Shown: positions 17,044 through 25,451, counted from the stretch's first letter. The stretch: DNA of 52,574 bases from JADCCX01 sp031373545 (GCA_031373545.1 JANMMT010000184.1:1-52574); one strand, 5' to 3'. Numbers and translations: made by a program. The notes: a model not told the origin generated them from the sequence alone.

Positions 17044-17835
17044 GTGCTCAAGCTGCTGGCTCCCCTCGCCTATTTTGTTGCTCTTGTTTCTCCCGCTCTT
17101 GTTTCTACCCCTATTATTTCTCCTGCCTTTGCGCAGACCACGACGCTTCCCCGTGCCGACGGCGCAAGCACGCCGATCAAGCGCTATGGTCCAGCTGACG
17201 GGTGCGGCCCGCTGATGATCATATCCCACGGTCTCGGCGGCAGCGAAAATGGCAATGCCGGACTCGCCAGCACCATGGCAGCCGAGGGTTGGCGCGTAAT
17301 CGTGATGGGCCACAGGGAAAGCGGCCGCGCCGTGCTGCGCGAGGCCCTGCTCAGCCTTTCGCCGCGCCAGAACCTGATCGTCGCTTCGACAACGCCGGAC
17401 TATCACCGCGCGCGATTCCTTGATCTCGATGCCACCATCGCGGAGGCGACGCGCCCATGCCGCCCTTCGCGTTTTGTGCTGGTCGGCCACTCCATGGGTG
17501 CGATGACGACGATGCTGGAGGCGGGAGCGGTGGCGAAGTACGGGCGCTTCGGCTCGGATCGTTTCGATGCTTATGTCGCGATCTCGCCTCAGGGTATCGG
17601 TTACACCTATGAGGCAGGGGCCTGGGCGCGGGTGCGCAAACCTGTGCTGATGATCACCGGCACGCGCGACCAGGGCAGTGAGGGCGGTTACGAAACGCGC
17701 CTCAGCGCCTTCGAAGGCCTGCCCGCCGGATCCAAACGGTTCGCGATCATTCCGGGCGCGGGGCATCTGGCGCTTTCGGGTGACGGACGTGACCCGGTCG
17801 CGCGCCGGTTGCCGCCATCACCAGCGAATATCTGA
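17044..17835 (+). CDS. Secreted alpha/beta hydrolase, probably frameshifted near its 3' end
   Basis: An alpha/beta-hydrolase-fold protein of 263 residues as read. The GTG at 17044 has GGGAGG seven bases upstream and gives an N-terminal signal peptide ending in AFA-Q. The nucleophile elbow is VGHSMGAM, the oxyanion region is SHGLGGSE, and the catalytic His is in GAGHLAL. The frame ends in an odd Pro-rich tail (LPPSPANI). From base 17808 another frame continues for 31 codons to TAA at 17901, with a plausible C-terminus beginning VAAITSEYLRATARG. One missing base near 17806-17810 would join them. It could be a sequencing error or a real mutation. The substrate is unknown (lipase, esterase or dienelactone hydrolase-like). 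Confidence 0.78.
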   Translation: MLKLLAPLAYFVALVSPALVSTPIISPAFAQTTTLPRADGASTPIKRYGPADGCGPLMIISHGLGGSENGNAGLASTMAAEGWRVIVMGHRESGRAVLREALLSLSPRQNLIVASTTPDYHRARFLDLDATIAEATRPCRPSRFVLVGHSMGAMTTMLEAGAVAKYGRFGSDRFDAYVAISPQGIGYTYEAGAWARVRKPVLMITGTRDQGSEGGYETRLSAFEGLPAGSKRFAIIPGAGHLALSGDGRDPVARRLPPSPANI

Positions 17836-17999
17836 GAGCCACGGCCCGTGGGCGCGTGCTCACACCCTCCACGCTGGCGGGTCTCGACGTGCGCGACAAG
17901 TAACGTGCCGGCTGACGTTACGGAAACCGCGCGTTAAGCAAACGCGACTTACATTGCGCTCATCCGGGCAATCCGCCGTCGGCCAGTGTGTTGCGTATC

Positions 18000-18545
18000 A
18001 TGTTCACGGTTGAATGCAGTCGCCTGCGTTTTCTCATCGTCGATGACAACAGCCACATGCGGCGCATTGTGCGCGCGTTGCTTCACGGCTTTGGCGTGCG
18101 TGAGGCCTACGAGGCCGAGGATGGCGCGGCGGGGCTGGAGGCCTTCACCTCCTATTCCCCTGACATCGTCATCACGGACTGGGCCATGCCGATCTTCGAC
18201 GGCATCGAACTCACCCGCATGATCCGCCAGCCTGAAACCAGCACCAACCCCTATGCACCCATCATCATGATCACGGGACACGCCGAGCGCCGCCGCGTTG
18301 TGGAAGCGCGCGATGCGGGCGTCACGGAATTTTTGGTGAAGCCGATTTCCGCCAAGGGGCTTTATCAGCGCATTGTCAGTGTGGTGATGATGCCCCGACC
18401 GTTCATCAAGACCGCGACCTACTTCGGCCCCTGCCGCCGGCGCACTACCACCGCCAATTTCGGCGGCATCGAACGGCGCGGCAAGGGCAAGGCCGAGATG
18501 ATCGATCCTGTGCAGCTTGGCGACACAAGCCGACCACACCGTTGA
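18000..18545 (+). CDS. Response regulator, receiver domain only
   Basis: A 181-residue protein with one CheY-like receiver domain (about residues 8-130). The acidic pocket is Asp15/Asp16 (LIVDDN), the phospho-acceptor is Asp60 (VITDWAMP), the switch residue is Thr92 and the conserved Lys is Lys114 (LVKPIS). The remaining 50 residues are basic and low in predicted structure, with no DNA-binding domain. Output must therefore be by protein contact or phosphorelay. It overlaps or directly abuts an Hpt-domain gene, suggesting phosphate shuttling between the two. ATG 18000 is chosen over GTG 17988; neither has a strong ribosome binding site. Confidence 0.88.
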   Translation: MFTVECSRLRFLIVDDNSHMRRIVRALLHGFGVREAYEAEDGAAGLEAFTSYSPDIVITDWAMPIFDGIELTRMIRQPETSTNPYAPIIMITGHAERRRVVEARDAGVTEFLVKPISAKGLYQRIVSVVMMPRPFIKTATYFGPCRRRTTTANFGGIERRGKGKAEMIDPVQLGDTSRPHR

Positions 18546-18561
18546 AGAAGCAGCCGAAAGC

Positions 18562-19122
18562 ATGAAAAGAGCAGCCAACAAGAATGCCCCGCCCGCGCGT
18601 GTCGAGCAGCGCGGCGATCATCAGATCATCGTGCCGCGCAACCTGCTGAAAGCCAAAGCCGCCGTCATGTTCGACGGCCCGCCCGGCTTTGACGAAAGCG
18701 CCATCGCGCGTGCGGAAAAGGCCTTGCAGGCCCTCTCACGCAATTTCGGAACATGGATGGAAGAAAGTTGCACGCAGCTGGCCGAAGCGCGCGCCCGCCA
18801 GGCGGATGACCCGACGTCCGCCGCCCATTTCGATGCGCTCTACCGCGCGGCCCATGACATCAAGGGACAGGCAGAAACCTTGGGCTTTCCCCTCGCAGGC
18901 CGTGTCGCGGGCAGCCTGTGCCTGCTCATGGATGTGAACGGCGAGCCGCTGCGGTTGACAACCGACGAACACGAACTCGTTGGCCAGCATGTGGAGGCGA
19001 TCCGCGCCATCACGCGCGAGGGCATCACCAAGCCCGACCACAAGATCGGCCATACGCTGGCGGCCGAGCTGGAAAAAGCAGCCATGAGTCGCATGGTGCA
19101 GCGGCAGGCGCGCTCCGCCTAA
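18562..19122 (+). CDS. Hpt (histidine phosphotransfer) domain protein
   Basis: A 186-residue cytoplasmic protein with an Hpt domain. The phospho-accepting His is in RAAHDIKGQAE (His98 counted from the ATG at 18562), the classic H-x-x-K-G motif on a four-helix bundle. An upstream TTG at 18517, inside the receiver gene, would add 15 residues and overlap by 29 bases. The ATG is preferred but not certain. With the preceding receiver it forms a two-protein phosphorelay pair without a histidine kinase nearby. It is convergent with the DUF2336 gene, overlapping its stop by four bases. Confidence 0.87.
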   Translation: MKRAANKNAPPARVEQRGDHQIIVPRNLLKAKAAVMFDGPPGFDESAIARAEKALQALSRNFGTWMEESCTQLAEARARQADDPTSAAHFDALYRAAHDIKGQAETLGFPLAGRVAGSLCLLMDVNGEPLRLTTDEHELVGQHVEAIRAITREGITKPDHKIGHTLAAELEKAAMSRMVQRQARSA

Positions 19123-20348
19123 GCCGCCTCGCGGTAGTCGATCCGCAAGGGCGCAGCGCCCGGCACCAGGATGTCTTCATCCGCGAAATCCGGCAGCACC
19201 AGAGGCTCGGGCGCATTCATCAACTCATCGAGGCGCGCACGCGATTCCTCGCGCATGGCTTCCACCTGATAGCGGGCCAACACCGGCATGAGCCGTGCCA
19301 GCTCAGACGAGCCGCCCGTGGAACAGGCCACCATGACCTGTTCGATGACGCGGCCGCACAGCCGCCCGTCGACAAGATCATGACGGGTGCGCCGCACATC
19401 CTGCAAAGCAGCAAGGGCCGCCTCGAACGCGGGTTCAAGCGCGGACGGAAGACCGCTTTTCCGGCTCAAAGCGCGCAATCCGCTCAAATGACGCCCGCTG
19501 ACGATGCTGCTGGCGCGCGCGTAGGACAGGCCGGACAGTTCCGACAATGCGGCGGCAAAAAAACGATCCTCGCCCGACAGGACCGCCCGGAGCAGCAGTT
19601 GCGGTGTCAGCACCTGCGCAGCGCGCACGGCGCGCACCACACCAGGCAGTGCGGCTGCATCGGCCCGGGAGGCAATGGCAATGGCGGATACCTCGCGGCA
19701 ATCACGCTCCATGCGTTCGGTGCGCTCGCCGGCCAGCCAACCCATGTTGCGGACATGCTCGGCAAGTTGCTGCGTGGCGGCCAGAGCCAGCGCCGCGCGG
19801 ATGCCCGCCGGAAGATCGCTGCGTGCCAGCATTGCCTCACGCAACTCCGCATGCTGGCCATGGCGCTCCACGATGCGGGCGAGATTGCCGACGGCAACTT
19901 CCGCGCCGTCATTGTCGAGCAGGATGATCAGCGACGAGGGACACGCCACTTCGGCCAGCGCCGCCGACAGCGCGAGCGAAACATACGGGCGCGCCGCGAT
20001 GGCCTCCTGTGCACGTGGTGATGCCACGGCTGCGGCATCGATGAGATCCGCGTCCGACAGCACCGGCGAGTTGGCCAATACGATGCAGGCAATCTCCGGC
20101 AGATCGTGGGCGAGCGCCGTGATCACCGGACGCGGTGCATATTCCGAGCCACCCAGCGCATCGGCCATGGCGCGACGCACCTTGGGCGCGGGATCTTCGA
20201 GTGCCATGAACAGCGCGGCCTGCGCATCGCGGCGATCTTCCGGGCCCAGTTCGCCGGAAAGAAAGACGTTGATCAGCACCGAAACCGCATCGGCCCGGTC
20301 ATCGGTCTGCGCAGTCTGCGACCATTTGAGATACGAACGCACGATCAT
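19119..20348 (-). CDS. DUF2336 domain-containing protein
   Basis: A 409-residue, mostly helical soluble protein rich in Ala and Leu, of the alphaproteobacterial DUF2336 family. The N-terminal half resembles helical repeats (PAPKVRRAMADALGGSE, then successive amphipathic pairs). No catalytic motif, signal peptide or membrane segment is visible. Function is not established. It follows the transglycosylase gene with a four-base overlap and faces the receiver/Hpt pair. The same grouping is familiar to me from related genomes, which hints at a shared signalling process, but that is an inference. Confidence 0.8.
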   Translation of the reverse strand: MIVRSYLKWSQTAQTDDRADAVSVLINVFLSGELGPEDRRDAQAALFMALEDPAPKVRRAMADALGGSEYAPRPVITALAHDLPEIACIVLANSPVLSDADLIDAAAVASPRAQEAIAARPYVSLALSAALAEVACPSSLIILLDNDGAEVAVGNLARIVERHGQHAELREAMLARSDLPAGIRAALALAATQQLAEHVRNMGWLAGERTERMERDCREVSAIAIASRADAAALPGVVRAVRAAQVLTPQLLLRAVLSGEDRFFAAALSELSGLSYARASSIVSGRHLSGLRALSRKSGLPSALEPAFEAALAALQDVRRTRHDLVDGRLCGRVIEQVMVACSTGGSSELARLMPVLARYQVEAMREESRARLDELMNAPEPLVLPDFADEDILVPGAAPLRIDYREAA

Positions 20349-21397
20349 GAACGGGGGGGAACCTTTATGAAACGCAACAGATCGAGCGGCTGGGTGGCGA
20401 TGCCGTGCGGAGCCACCGCGCGGCCGCCGGACAATGTGCGTGTCTGGCCGGCCACACCCTGCTGGGCGGGGTTGGAGAGCACACGGCCCCCAGAGGCGGG
20501 AGCCGCCATGCCGACGAGCGGCGCCGCCGTTTCGCGGACCTGACCGGGATAGAACGCCACGCGCGTGGCGGGATCACTGCTGCGGCCAACCGCGCGCCAC
20601 GCATCGGCCACGGAGGTCGCCACCGGCTCACCTGCCGAGCGAAACAACCCGTGCATGACCTTGCCGCCCTCTTTGACACGAAACATCTGATGCGCGACCG
20701 ACTGGGTTGCTGCTGTTTCGGTGGGCAGTCCGGCGACGGCCGTTGCGGCAAATGGCGTTGTCAGATTGGCATAAACCTCGCCCACGCTGCGCGCGCGACC
20801 CGCCTTGTCGAAGAACACCGAGCGGTTGGCGCCGGCGGCCTCGGGAAATGCGGCCGCAGCGCTGGATTTCGGGCTATCCGTGTTCATCTTGATCAGATCG
20901 CGCGCGCCCGATGGCCCCATGAAATGGGCAATGTACAATTCCCCCTCGGTTGGCTTGCGCCCCAGTGCCTGCCCCAGGTGCTGACCATTGCGGGCCGCGA
21001 AAGCACCGGCCATCATCGAAGCCACAGCGGGATCTTCACGCAGACCCATGATTTTCTGGCGGGTGACCGGGTCGGACACGGTGAGGCGGGTGCCCTGGCG
21101 GCTGATCGCGGCGGCTTCCTGGCCAAGGCCGAGCTTCGGTCCCTCGGTGCGCATCACATCGAGCCATGTCTGATCGAGAAACTGGAACATGCCTGTGGCC
21201 GACGACGTGCCGGCCTTGGCCGTGGGATCAAATCGCGACTCGCGCTCGGCGGTCTTCGCCAGATAATCAAAGGACACGCCCGTCGCCTGAGCCGCTTGCG
21301 ACAGCGGCTGGTGGAACGGCACCTGCGGGCGCGGTGCGCTCTGTGCGTCGCGCGGCGCGGCCGGTGAGGGAGTGGTAAACAGAAACATGAAACTCAT
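20345..21397 (-). CDS. Lytic transglycosylase-like protein (SLT domain)
   Basis: A 350-residue protein with an SLT-like lysozyme-fold domain (about residues 30-180). The catalytic Glu is expected at Glu53 of the RES motif (TAERESRFDPTAK), with the supporting GMFQF motif at 69-73 and YIAHFMGPSGA further on. Such enzymes cleave peptidoglycan to 1,6-anhydro sugars. The N-terminus is only weakly hydrophobic (SFMFLFTTPSPAAP), so export is uncertain. The C-terminal half is low-complexity and variable. It is the first gene of a two-gene unit with DUF2336, and its stop overlaps the start of that gene. Confidence 0.82.
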   Translation of the reverse strand: MSFMFLFTTPSPAAPRDAQSAPRPQVPFHQPLSQAAQATGVSFDYLAKTAERESRFDPTAKAGTSSATGMFQFLDQTWLDVMRTEGPKLGLGQEAAAISRQGTRLTVSDPVTRQKIMGLREDPAVASMMAGAFAARNGQHLGQALGRKPTEGELYIAHFMGPSGARDLIKMNTDSPKSSAAAAFPEAAGANRSVFFDKAGRARSVGEVYANLTTPFAATAVAGLPTETAATQSVAHQMFRVKEGGKVMHGLFRSAGEPVATSVADAWRAVGRSSDPATRVAFYPGQVRETAAPLVGMAAPASGGRVLSNPAQQGVAGQTRTLSGGRAVAPHGIATQPLDLLRFIKVPPRS

Positions 21398-21445
21398 CAG
21401 AGATGGCCCAGCGCCACCACAGGCTCAAGATGACTGTTTATGGTA

Positions 21446-21491
21446 AATGGGCGCTTAAGTTTTGATCCTCGCCGGGCTAGGAATGGGCGCT
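21446..21491. repeat. Duplicated AATGGGCGCT in the transglycosylase-MaoC intergenic region
   Basis: AATGGGCGCT occurs at 21446-21455 and 21482-21491, 36 bases apart, in the 113-base region between two divergent genes. The spacing is consistent with paired regulator sites, but no factor can be named. Confidence 0.3.
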
Positions 21492-21510
21492 AACGGGAGA
21501 TTCTTTGCCC

Positions 21511-22011
21511 ATGACGGCTGACGACACACGCCACTGGCGCGGCGGGCGCTATTTCGAGGACTTTGTCGTGGGCGAAGTCATCCGCCATCGCCTCACCCGC
21601 ACGGTCACGCCGATGGACAACATGCTGTTTTCCAACATGACGCTGAACCCGCAACCCCTTCATATCGATGCGGATTTTTGTGCCAAGGAAACCGAATGGG
21701 GCAAGCCGCTGATGAACTCGCTGTTTACCCTCGGCCTCATGATCGGCATCTCAGTCAATGACACGACGGTTGGCACCACCATCGCCAATCTGGGCATGAG
21801 CGACGTGACCTTTCCCGCTCCACTGTTCGAGGGCGACACGATCCATTGCACCACCGAAGTGATGGCGGTGCGCGAATCGAAATCACGGCCCGATGCGGGA
21901 ATCGTCGATTTCATGCACCGCGCCTTCCAGCAGGATGGCAAGCTGGTGGCGCAGTGCCGCCGGCAGGCCTTCATGAAAAAAACCGCACTCCCGCGCACGC
22001 ACCCGGCCTGA
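21511..22011 (+). CDS. MaoC-family (R)-specific enoyl-CoA hydratase-like protein
   Basis: A 166-residue hot-dog-fold protein of the MaoC dehydratase family, single-domain form. Segments such as GRYFEDFVVGEVI at the start, LHIDADFCAKE and PLFEGDTIH fit the family; the D-x(4)-H dyad of hydratases is only partly recognisable (Asn-Pro-Gln-Pro-Leu-His-Ile-Asp). The ATG at 21511 is preceded by GGGAGA. It lies two bases before a CitE-like lyase gene, so the pair likely acts on the same CoA ester, for example hydrating an unsaturated CoA ester to a beta-hydroxyacyl-CoA that the lyase then cleaves. The exact substrate is unknown. Confidence 0.82.
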   Translation: MTADDTRHWRGGRYFEDFVVGEVIRHRLTRTVTPMDNMLFSNMTLNPQPLHIDADFCAKETEWGKPLMNSLFTLGLMIGISVNDTTVGTTIANLGMSDVTFPAPLFEGDTIHCTTEVMAVRESKSRPDAGIVDFMHRAFQQDGKLVAQCRRQAFMKKTALPRTHPA

Positions 22012-22013
22012 CC

Positions 22014-22886
22014 ATGCGCTCTTTGCTGTTTGTGCCCGGTGATGATGAAAAAAAGCTGCTCAAGGGCCTTGGCTCGGGTGCCGATGCGCTGATCATCGAT
22101 CTGGAGGATTCCGTTGCGCTGACACGCAAGGTCGATGCGCGCCGGATAACCCTGGCCTTCCTGCAGGCCCATGCGGCGACGCCGGGCGCGCCGCTCCTGT
22201 TCGTGCGGGTGAACGCCCTTGCGACCGAACAGACCACAGCCGACCTCGACGGCGTGATGGCGGGGCGACCGGCAGGCATTGTGCTGCCCAAATCCGAATC
22301 CGGCGCGGATGTGGCGCTGCTGGGTGCACGCATCGCGGTGCGTGAGGCCGAGAATGATGCGCCCGATGGTGGCACGCAGATCATCGCCATCGCCACGGAA
22401 ACGGCGCGCTCGCTCTTCCACATGGGTACGTACGGCGGCGCAAGCCAACGCCTGCTGGGCCTGACATGGGGAGGGGAAGATCTCTCAGCCGCTGTGGGCG
22501 CCGAAGCCAACAGGCTGGAGAACGGCAGTTACACGGATCCTTATCGGCTGGCGCGCGCCCTTTGCGTGCTGGCGGCGAGCGCCGCCAACGTGGTTGCCAT
22601 CGACAGCGTCTACACCAATTTCCGCGATGCGGATGGCCTGCGTGCCGAGGCCGAGGCGGCCAGGCGGGATGGTTTCAGCGCCAAGATGGCGATTCACCCC
22701 GCACAAGTGCCTGTCATCAATGCGGTTTTCACGCCCTCCGATGAAACCCTTGCCCGTGCGCAAGCCATCGTGGAGCTGTTTGCGGCCAACCCTGCAGCAG
22801 GTGTGCTGTCCCTGGGCGGCGAGATGCTTGACCGCCCGCATCTCACGCGCGCGCAGCGCATTCTGGCGCAGGCGCGGTTGCCCTGA
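22014..22886 (+). CDS. CoA ester lyase, CitE/HpcH-HpaI family
   Basis: A 290-residue TIM-barrel protein of the CitE-like lyase family. N-terminal RSLLFVPGDDEKKLLKGL, then IIDLEDSV (metal-binding acidic pair), IVLPKSES, a later ATETARSLF (Glu ligand), LTWGGEDL and the C-terminal KMAIHPAQV are all family signatures. Such enzymes cleave malyl-CoA, citramalyl-CoA or related esters. The frame is open upstream, but the ATG at 22014 two bases after the MaoC stop starts the conserved domain. The last codons touch the convergent flavin-reductase gene. Substrate unresolved: malyl-CoA, beta-methylmalyl-CoA and citramalyl-CoA are all possible. Confidence 0.88.
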   Translation: MRSLLFVPGDDEKKLLKGLGSGADALIIDLEDSVALTRKVDARRITLAFLQAHAATPGAPLLFVRVNALATEQTTADLDGVMAGRPAGIVLPKSESGADVALLGARIAVREAENDAPDGGTQIIAIATETARSLFHMGTYGGASQRLLGLTWGGEDLSAAVGAEANRLENGSYTDPYRLARALCVLAASAANVVAIDSVYTNFRDADGLRAEAEAARRDGFSAKMAIHPAQVPVINAVFTPSDETLARAQAIVELFAANPAAGVLSLGGEMLDRPHLTRAQRILAQARLP

Positions 22887-23501
22887 TCAATCACCCCCGC
22901 CCGAGGGGCGCTGCAGGGTCACTGTCTCGCGCACGACCGCATAATCGCGGTAGCCGCAACGCGCCACAAGCTCCATCGCGGCGGTCTTGACGAGACCGTT
23001 TTCGATGAAGCGATCCTCGATGTGGATGCCAATAACCTGTCCCATCACCAGAAACGTGCCCGTCGGCCTGCCGTGGATGTCCTTGGGGGCCACAACCTCG
23101 ATGACCTTGCATTCGAGCGCGGCGGGGGCGCGTGCCACGCGCGGCGGCCGCACCAGGCGCGAGGGCGCGGTTTCCAGCCCGGCATGTTCGAATTCACTCG
23201 TGCCCCGCGGCAAGGGCGCAGAGGTCAGGCTCATCTCCTGAATCAGGTCAAAGCTCGTGAGGCTGCACACAAATTCGCCGGTTTCGACAGCAAACGTGTA
23301 GGCATCCTTGGGCCCTTCGCTGGAGAATCCCACGACCGGCGGGCTGGTGCCGAAGGCATTGAAATACGAATACGGCGCGAGGTTCAGCGCTCCAGCCTTG
23401 GACATCGCACTGATCCAGCCAATGGGACGGGGCGCAACCAACGCTTTGAAGGGATCATGAGGAAGGCCATGGGCCTTGTGGTGTCCAGGTTCGAAAAACA
23501 T
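22887..23501 (-). CDS. Flavin reductase-like domain protein (FMN-binding split barrel)
   Basis: A 204-residue protein of the DIM6/NTAB flavin-reductase-like family. The N-terminal half has ALVAPRPIGWISAMSKAG and APYSYFNAFGTSPPVVGF, which form the FMN phosphate and isoalloxazine site. Proteins of this family bind FMN and reduce flavins or serve as flavin-dependent oxidoreductases. Its stop abuts that of the CitE-like gene with no spacer. No obvious monooxygenase partner is encoded nearby, so its biological partner is unknown. Confidence 0.85.
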   Translation of the reverse strand: MFFEPGHHKAHGLPHDPFKALVAPRPIGWISAMSKAGALNLAPYSYFNAFGTSPPVVGFSSEGPKDAYTFAVETGEFVCSLTSFDLIQEMSLTSAPLPRGTSEFEHAGLETAPSRLVRPPRVARAPAALECKVIEVVAPKDIHGRPTGTFLVMGQVIGIHIEDRFIENGLVKTAAMELVARCGYRDYAVVRETVTLQRPSGGGD

Positions 23502-23570
23502 CAGGCCTCGCAGGTGAACACGGCTTTGCTCGGCCGTGCTTTCACGCTAGTCAACTGCGCAATGCAAGCC

Positions 23571-24512
23571 ATGATCCGCTTTTTCCTGATGTTCGTCGCG
23601 CTGCTGTCGCCATTGCTCGCCATGCCGACGGCAGGCGGGGCCCAGACGCAGGGATCATCGCAGCTGGCACTCTCGGCGGTTTTCACGGGCGAAAACCGGG
23701 CCATTGCCGATGGCCTGGTGTGGCGGGTGTTTCGCCAGGACACCGGCGAGGCAGAGCCGCGGCTGGTGACGCAATCTGCCGTGGCAGCCCCCGTGCTGGC
23801 GCTGCCGCCGGGCGAATATGTCATTCACCTGGCCTATGGGCTCGCTTTCGCAACCCGCAAAGTGCTGGTGGGACAGGGCACGACCACCGAACGCGTGCCG
23901 CTGGCGGCAGGTGCGCTCTCCGTGCGCGGCAGCATTCTCGACCAGGCGATCCCTGCAAACCGCATGCAGGTTTCGGTCTACATTCCGCAACCCGGCAACT
24001 CGGAAGGGCAATTGGTCACGTCCACCATGCGGCCGGGCGAGGTGCTGCGCCTGCCGGAAGGCACCTATCACGTGGTGTCGAGCTACGGGGATTCCAACTC
24101 CATCGTGCGCGCCGACATCCGCATCAATTCGGGCAAGACGACGGAGGCGAACATGCGCCACCGCGCGGCGACGATCACGCTCAAGCTGGTGTCCCGGGCT
24201 GGCGGCGAGGCGCGGGCCAACACGGCATGGTCCGTGCTGACGCCGGGCGGCGATGTGATCCGCGAGGCGCTGGGTGCGTTTCCCTCGATGACGCTGCTGG
24301 AGGGTGAGTATCTCGCCATCGCCCGCAACGACGGGCGGGTGTTTCAGGGCGATTTCAAGGTGCGCGCCGGGCTCGACCGCGATGTGGAAGTGGTGGCAGG
24401 TGAAGGCCAGCCCATTGGCACCGCCCTGCCATCGCCGGCCCTGCGAACGAGCTTGCCGCCCATGCGCCCGAGTCTGCCGGCCGGAGCCTTTCCGACCGCC
24501 CGTCCAAACTGA
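23571..24512 (+). CDS. Predicted secreted protein of unknown function
   Basis: About 313 residues beginning with a clear Sec signal peptide (MIRFFLMFVALLSPLLAMP, then AGGA-Q). The mature part is beta-rich, with repeated segments of the type LPPGEYVIHLAYG, LPEGTYHVVSSYG and LLEGEYLAIARND at roughly 90-residue spacing. This suggests three tandem beta-sandwich (carboxypeptidase-regulatory-like) units. The C-terminus is Pro-rich. I do not recognise a named family with confidence. The start is uncertain: ATG 23562 and ATG 23571 both lack a good ribosome binding site. Periplasmic location is inferred. Confidence 0.7.
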   Translation: MIRFFLMFVALLSPLLAMPTAGGAQTQGSSQLALSAVFTGENRAIADGLVWRVFRQDTGEAEPRLVTQSAVAAPVLALPPGEYVIHLAYGLAFATRKVLVGQGTTTERVPLAAGALSVRGSILDQAIPANRMQVSVYIPQPGNSEGQLVTSTMRPGEVLRLPEGTYHVVSSYGDSNSIVRADIRINSGKTTEANMRHRAATITLKLVSRAGGEARANTAWSVLTPGGDVIREALGAFPSMTLLEGEYLAIARNDGRVFQGDFKVRAGLDRDVEVVAGEGQPIGTALPSPALRTSLPPMRPSLPAGAFPTARPN

Positions 24513-24532
24513 ACAGTCATGAGGAGATCAAG

Positions 24533-24769
24533 GTGCAGACATTCTTCGTGAAAATCAAATGCGATCTGGGCAAGACCTATGCCGTCGCGACCGCGCTGGC
24601 CGATGCGGAGATCGCTTCGGAAATCTACTCCGTGGCGGGGGAGTATGACATTCTGGCAAAGTTCCACATCGACGACGAGGTCGATATCGGTCATTTCGTG
24701 GGCGAGAAGGTGCAGGTGATCGCCGGAATCCGCGACACGCGCACCATAATCACATTCAAGGCTTTCTAG
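24533..24769 (+). CDS. Stand-alone Lrp/AsnC ligand-binding (RAM) domain protein
   Basis: A 78-residue protein consisting only of the alpha-beta RAM domain found at the C-terminus of Lrp/AsnC regulators. It opens with FVKIKCDLGKTYAVATAL and ends with the conserved DTRTIITFKAF strand; GEYDILAKF is the typical central strand. There is no DNA-binding domain. Such small proteins form oligomers that can bind amino acids and may modulate full-length Lrp proteins. The start is GTG with GAGGAG upstream. It lies 20 bases after the secreted-protein gene and may share its transcript. Confidence 0.85.
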   Translation: MQTFFVKIKCDLGKTYAVATALADAEIASEIYSVAGEYDILAKFHIDDEVDIGHFVGEKVQVIAGIRDTRTIITFKAF

Positions 24770-24776
24770 GTGACCT

Positions 24777-25394
24777 TCACGGCTTTTTAGGCGCCCAGTT
24801 GTTGACAAGCGCCGCCGCCTTTTCCTGCGCCGAAGGGAGCGCTGCGGAAACGCTTGGGAGCATCGGCGGCACGGCCCGCGCGGCCGGCATGACAAACGCG
24901 ACCATGCTGAAGATGCCGCTGGCCATTGCCACGAGGGCCATGCCCGTCACTGCCAGGCCACTGAGAACAAGCGCGCCCGCCGTGCCGAAAAACGATGTGA
25001 TGACGCGGCCGGACTCGATCACCAAAGGATTGGTTTCCATGTGCTGCGTGCCGCTCGAAGCCAGCCCGCCGCCGGTGCGAAAGGCCTCCGCCTGCACTTC
25101 TGGCGAAGACCAGAGTGCAGCGATCAACAGGTAGCCAAGTGCGAAACTGGCAAAACAGGACAGGCCCATGAAGCGCGGCCATGACAGGCCACGCCCCGCG
25201 CCGCGAAACCGTCGGCCATGCAGCACGTACCAGACATATTGCAGCGCGCCGACCACGATGAGCACGGCGAAGTGGCCTCCGCCCGAGGGCTGGAAGGTCA
25301 AGGCGACAAGGGCCGCCAGCAAAATTGCGCCATTCAGCAGGCTCACCTGTCCGATGAAAGCGAAGCGACCCAACGGACGTTCAGTCGAAAACAC
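24777..25394 (-). CDS. Membrane protein of unknown function (about four helices)
   Basis: A 205-residue hydrophobic protein with about four predicted membrane helices: around FAFIGQVSLLNGAILLAALV, HFAVLIVVGALQYVWYVL, GLSCFASFALGYLLIAALW and a long C-terminal pair rich in Gly and Ala. The GTG at 25394 is chosen because AGGGAG lies seven bases upstream; a TTG at 25418 would add eight residues upstream of that site. No family recognised. It is convergent with the RAM-domain gene, leaving only seven bases between stops. Confidence 0.68.
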   Translation of the reverse strand: MFSTERPLGRFAFIGQVSLLNGAILLAALVALTFQPSGGGHFAVLIVVGALQYVWYVLHGRRFRGAGRGLSWPRFMGLSCFASFALGYLLIAALWSSPEVQAEAFRTGGGLASSGTQHMETNPLVIESGRVITSFFGTAGALVLSGLAVTGMALVAMASGIFSMVAFVMPAARAVPPMLPSVSAALPSAQEKAAALVNNWAPKKP

Positions 25395-25451
25395 ACGCAG
25401 TCTCCCTGTTTGTGGCAAGAGATGTGTAGTGCAGGACCGAATGTGAAGGGG

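Noticed and set aside
17929..17950. Small inverted repeat CGCGTT-AAGCA-AACGCG before the receiver gene
   Set aside because: Six-pair stem without T run and without conserved context; could be chance in GC-rich DNA.
24760..24790. Repeated GGCTTTYTAGG at the convergent ends of the RAM and membrane-protein genes
   Set aside because: Short and overlapping the two stop codons; likely coincidence of coding sequence.
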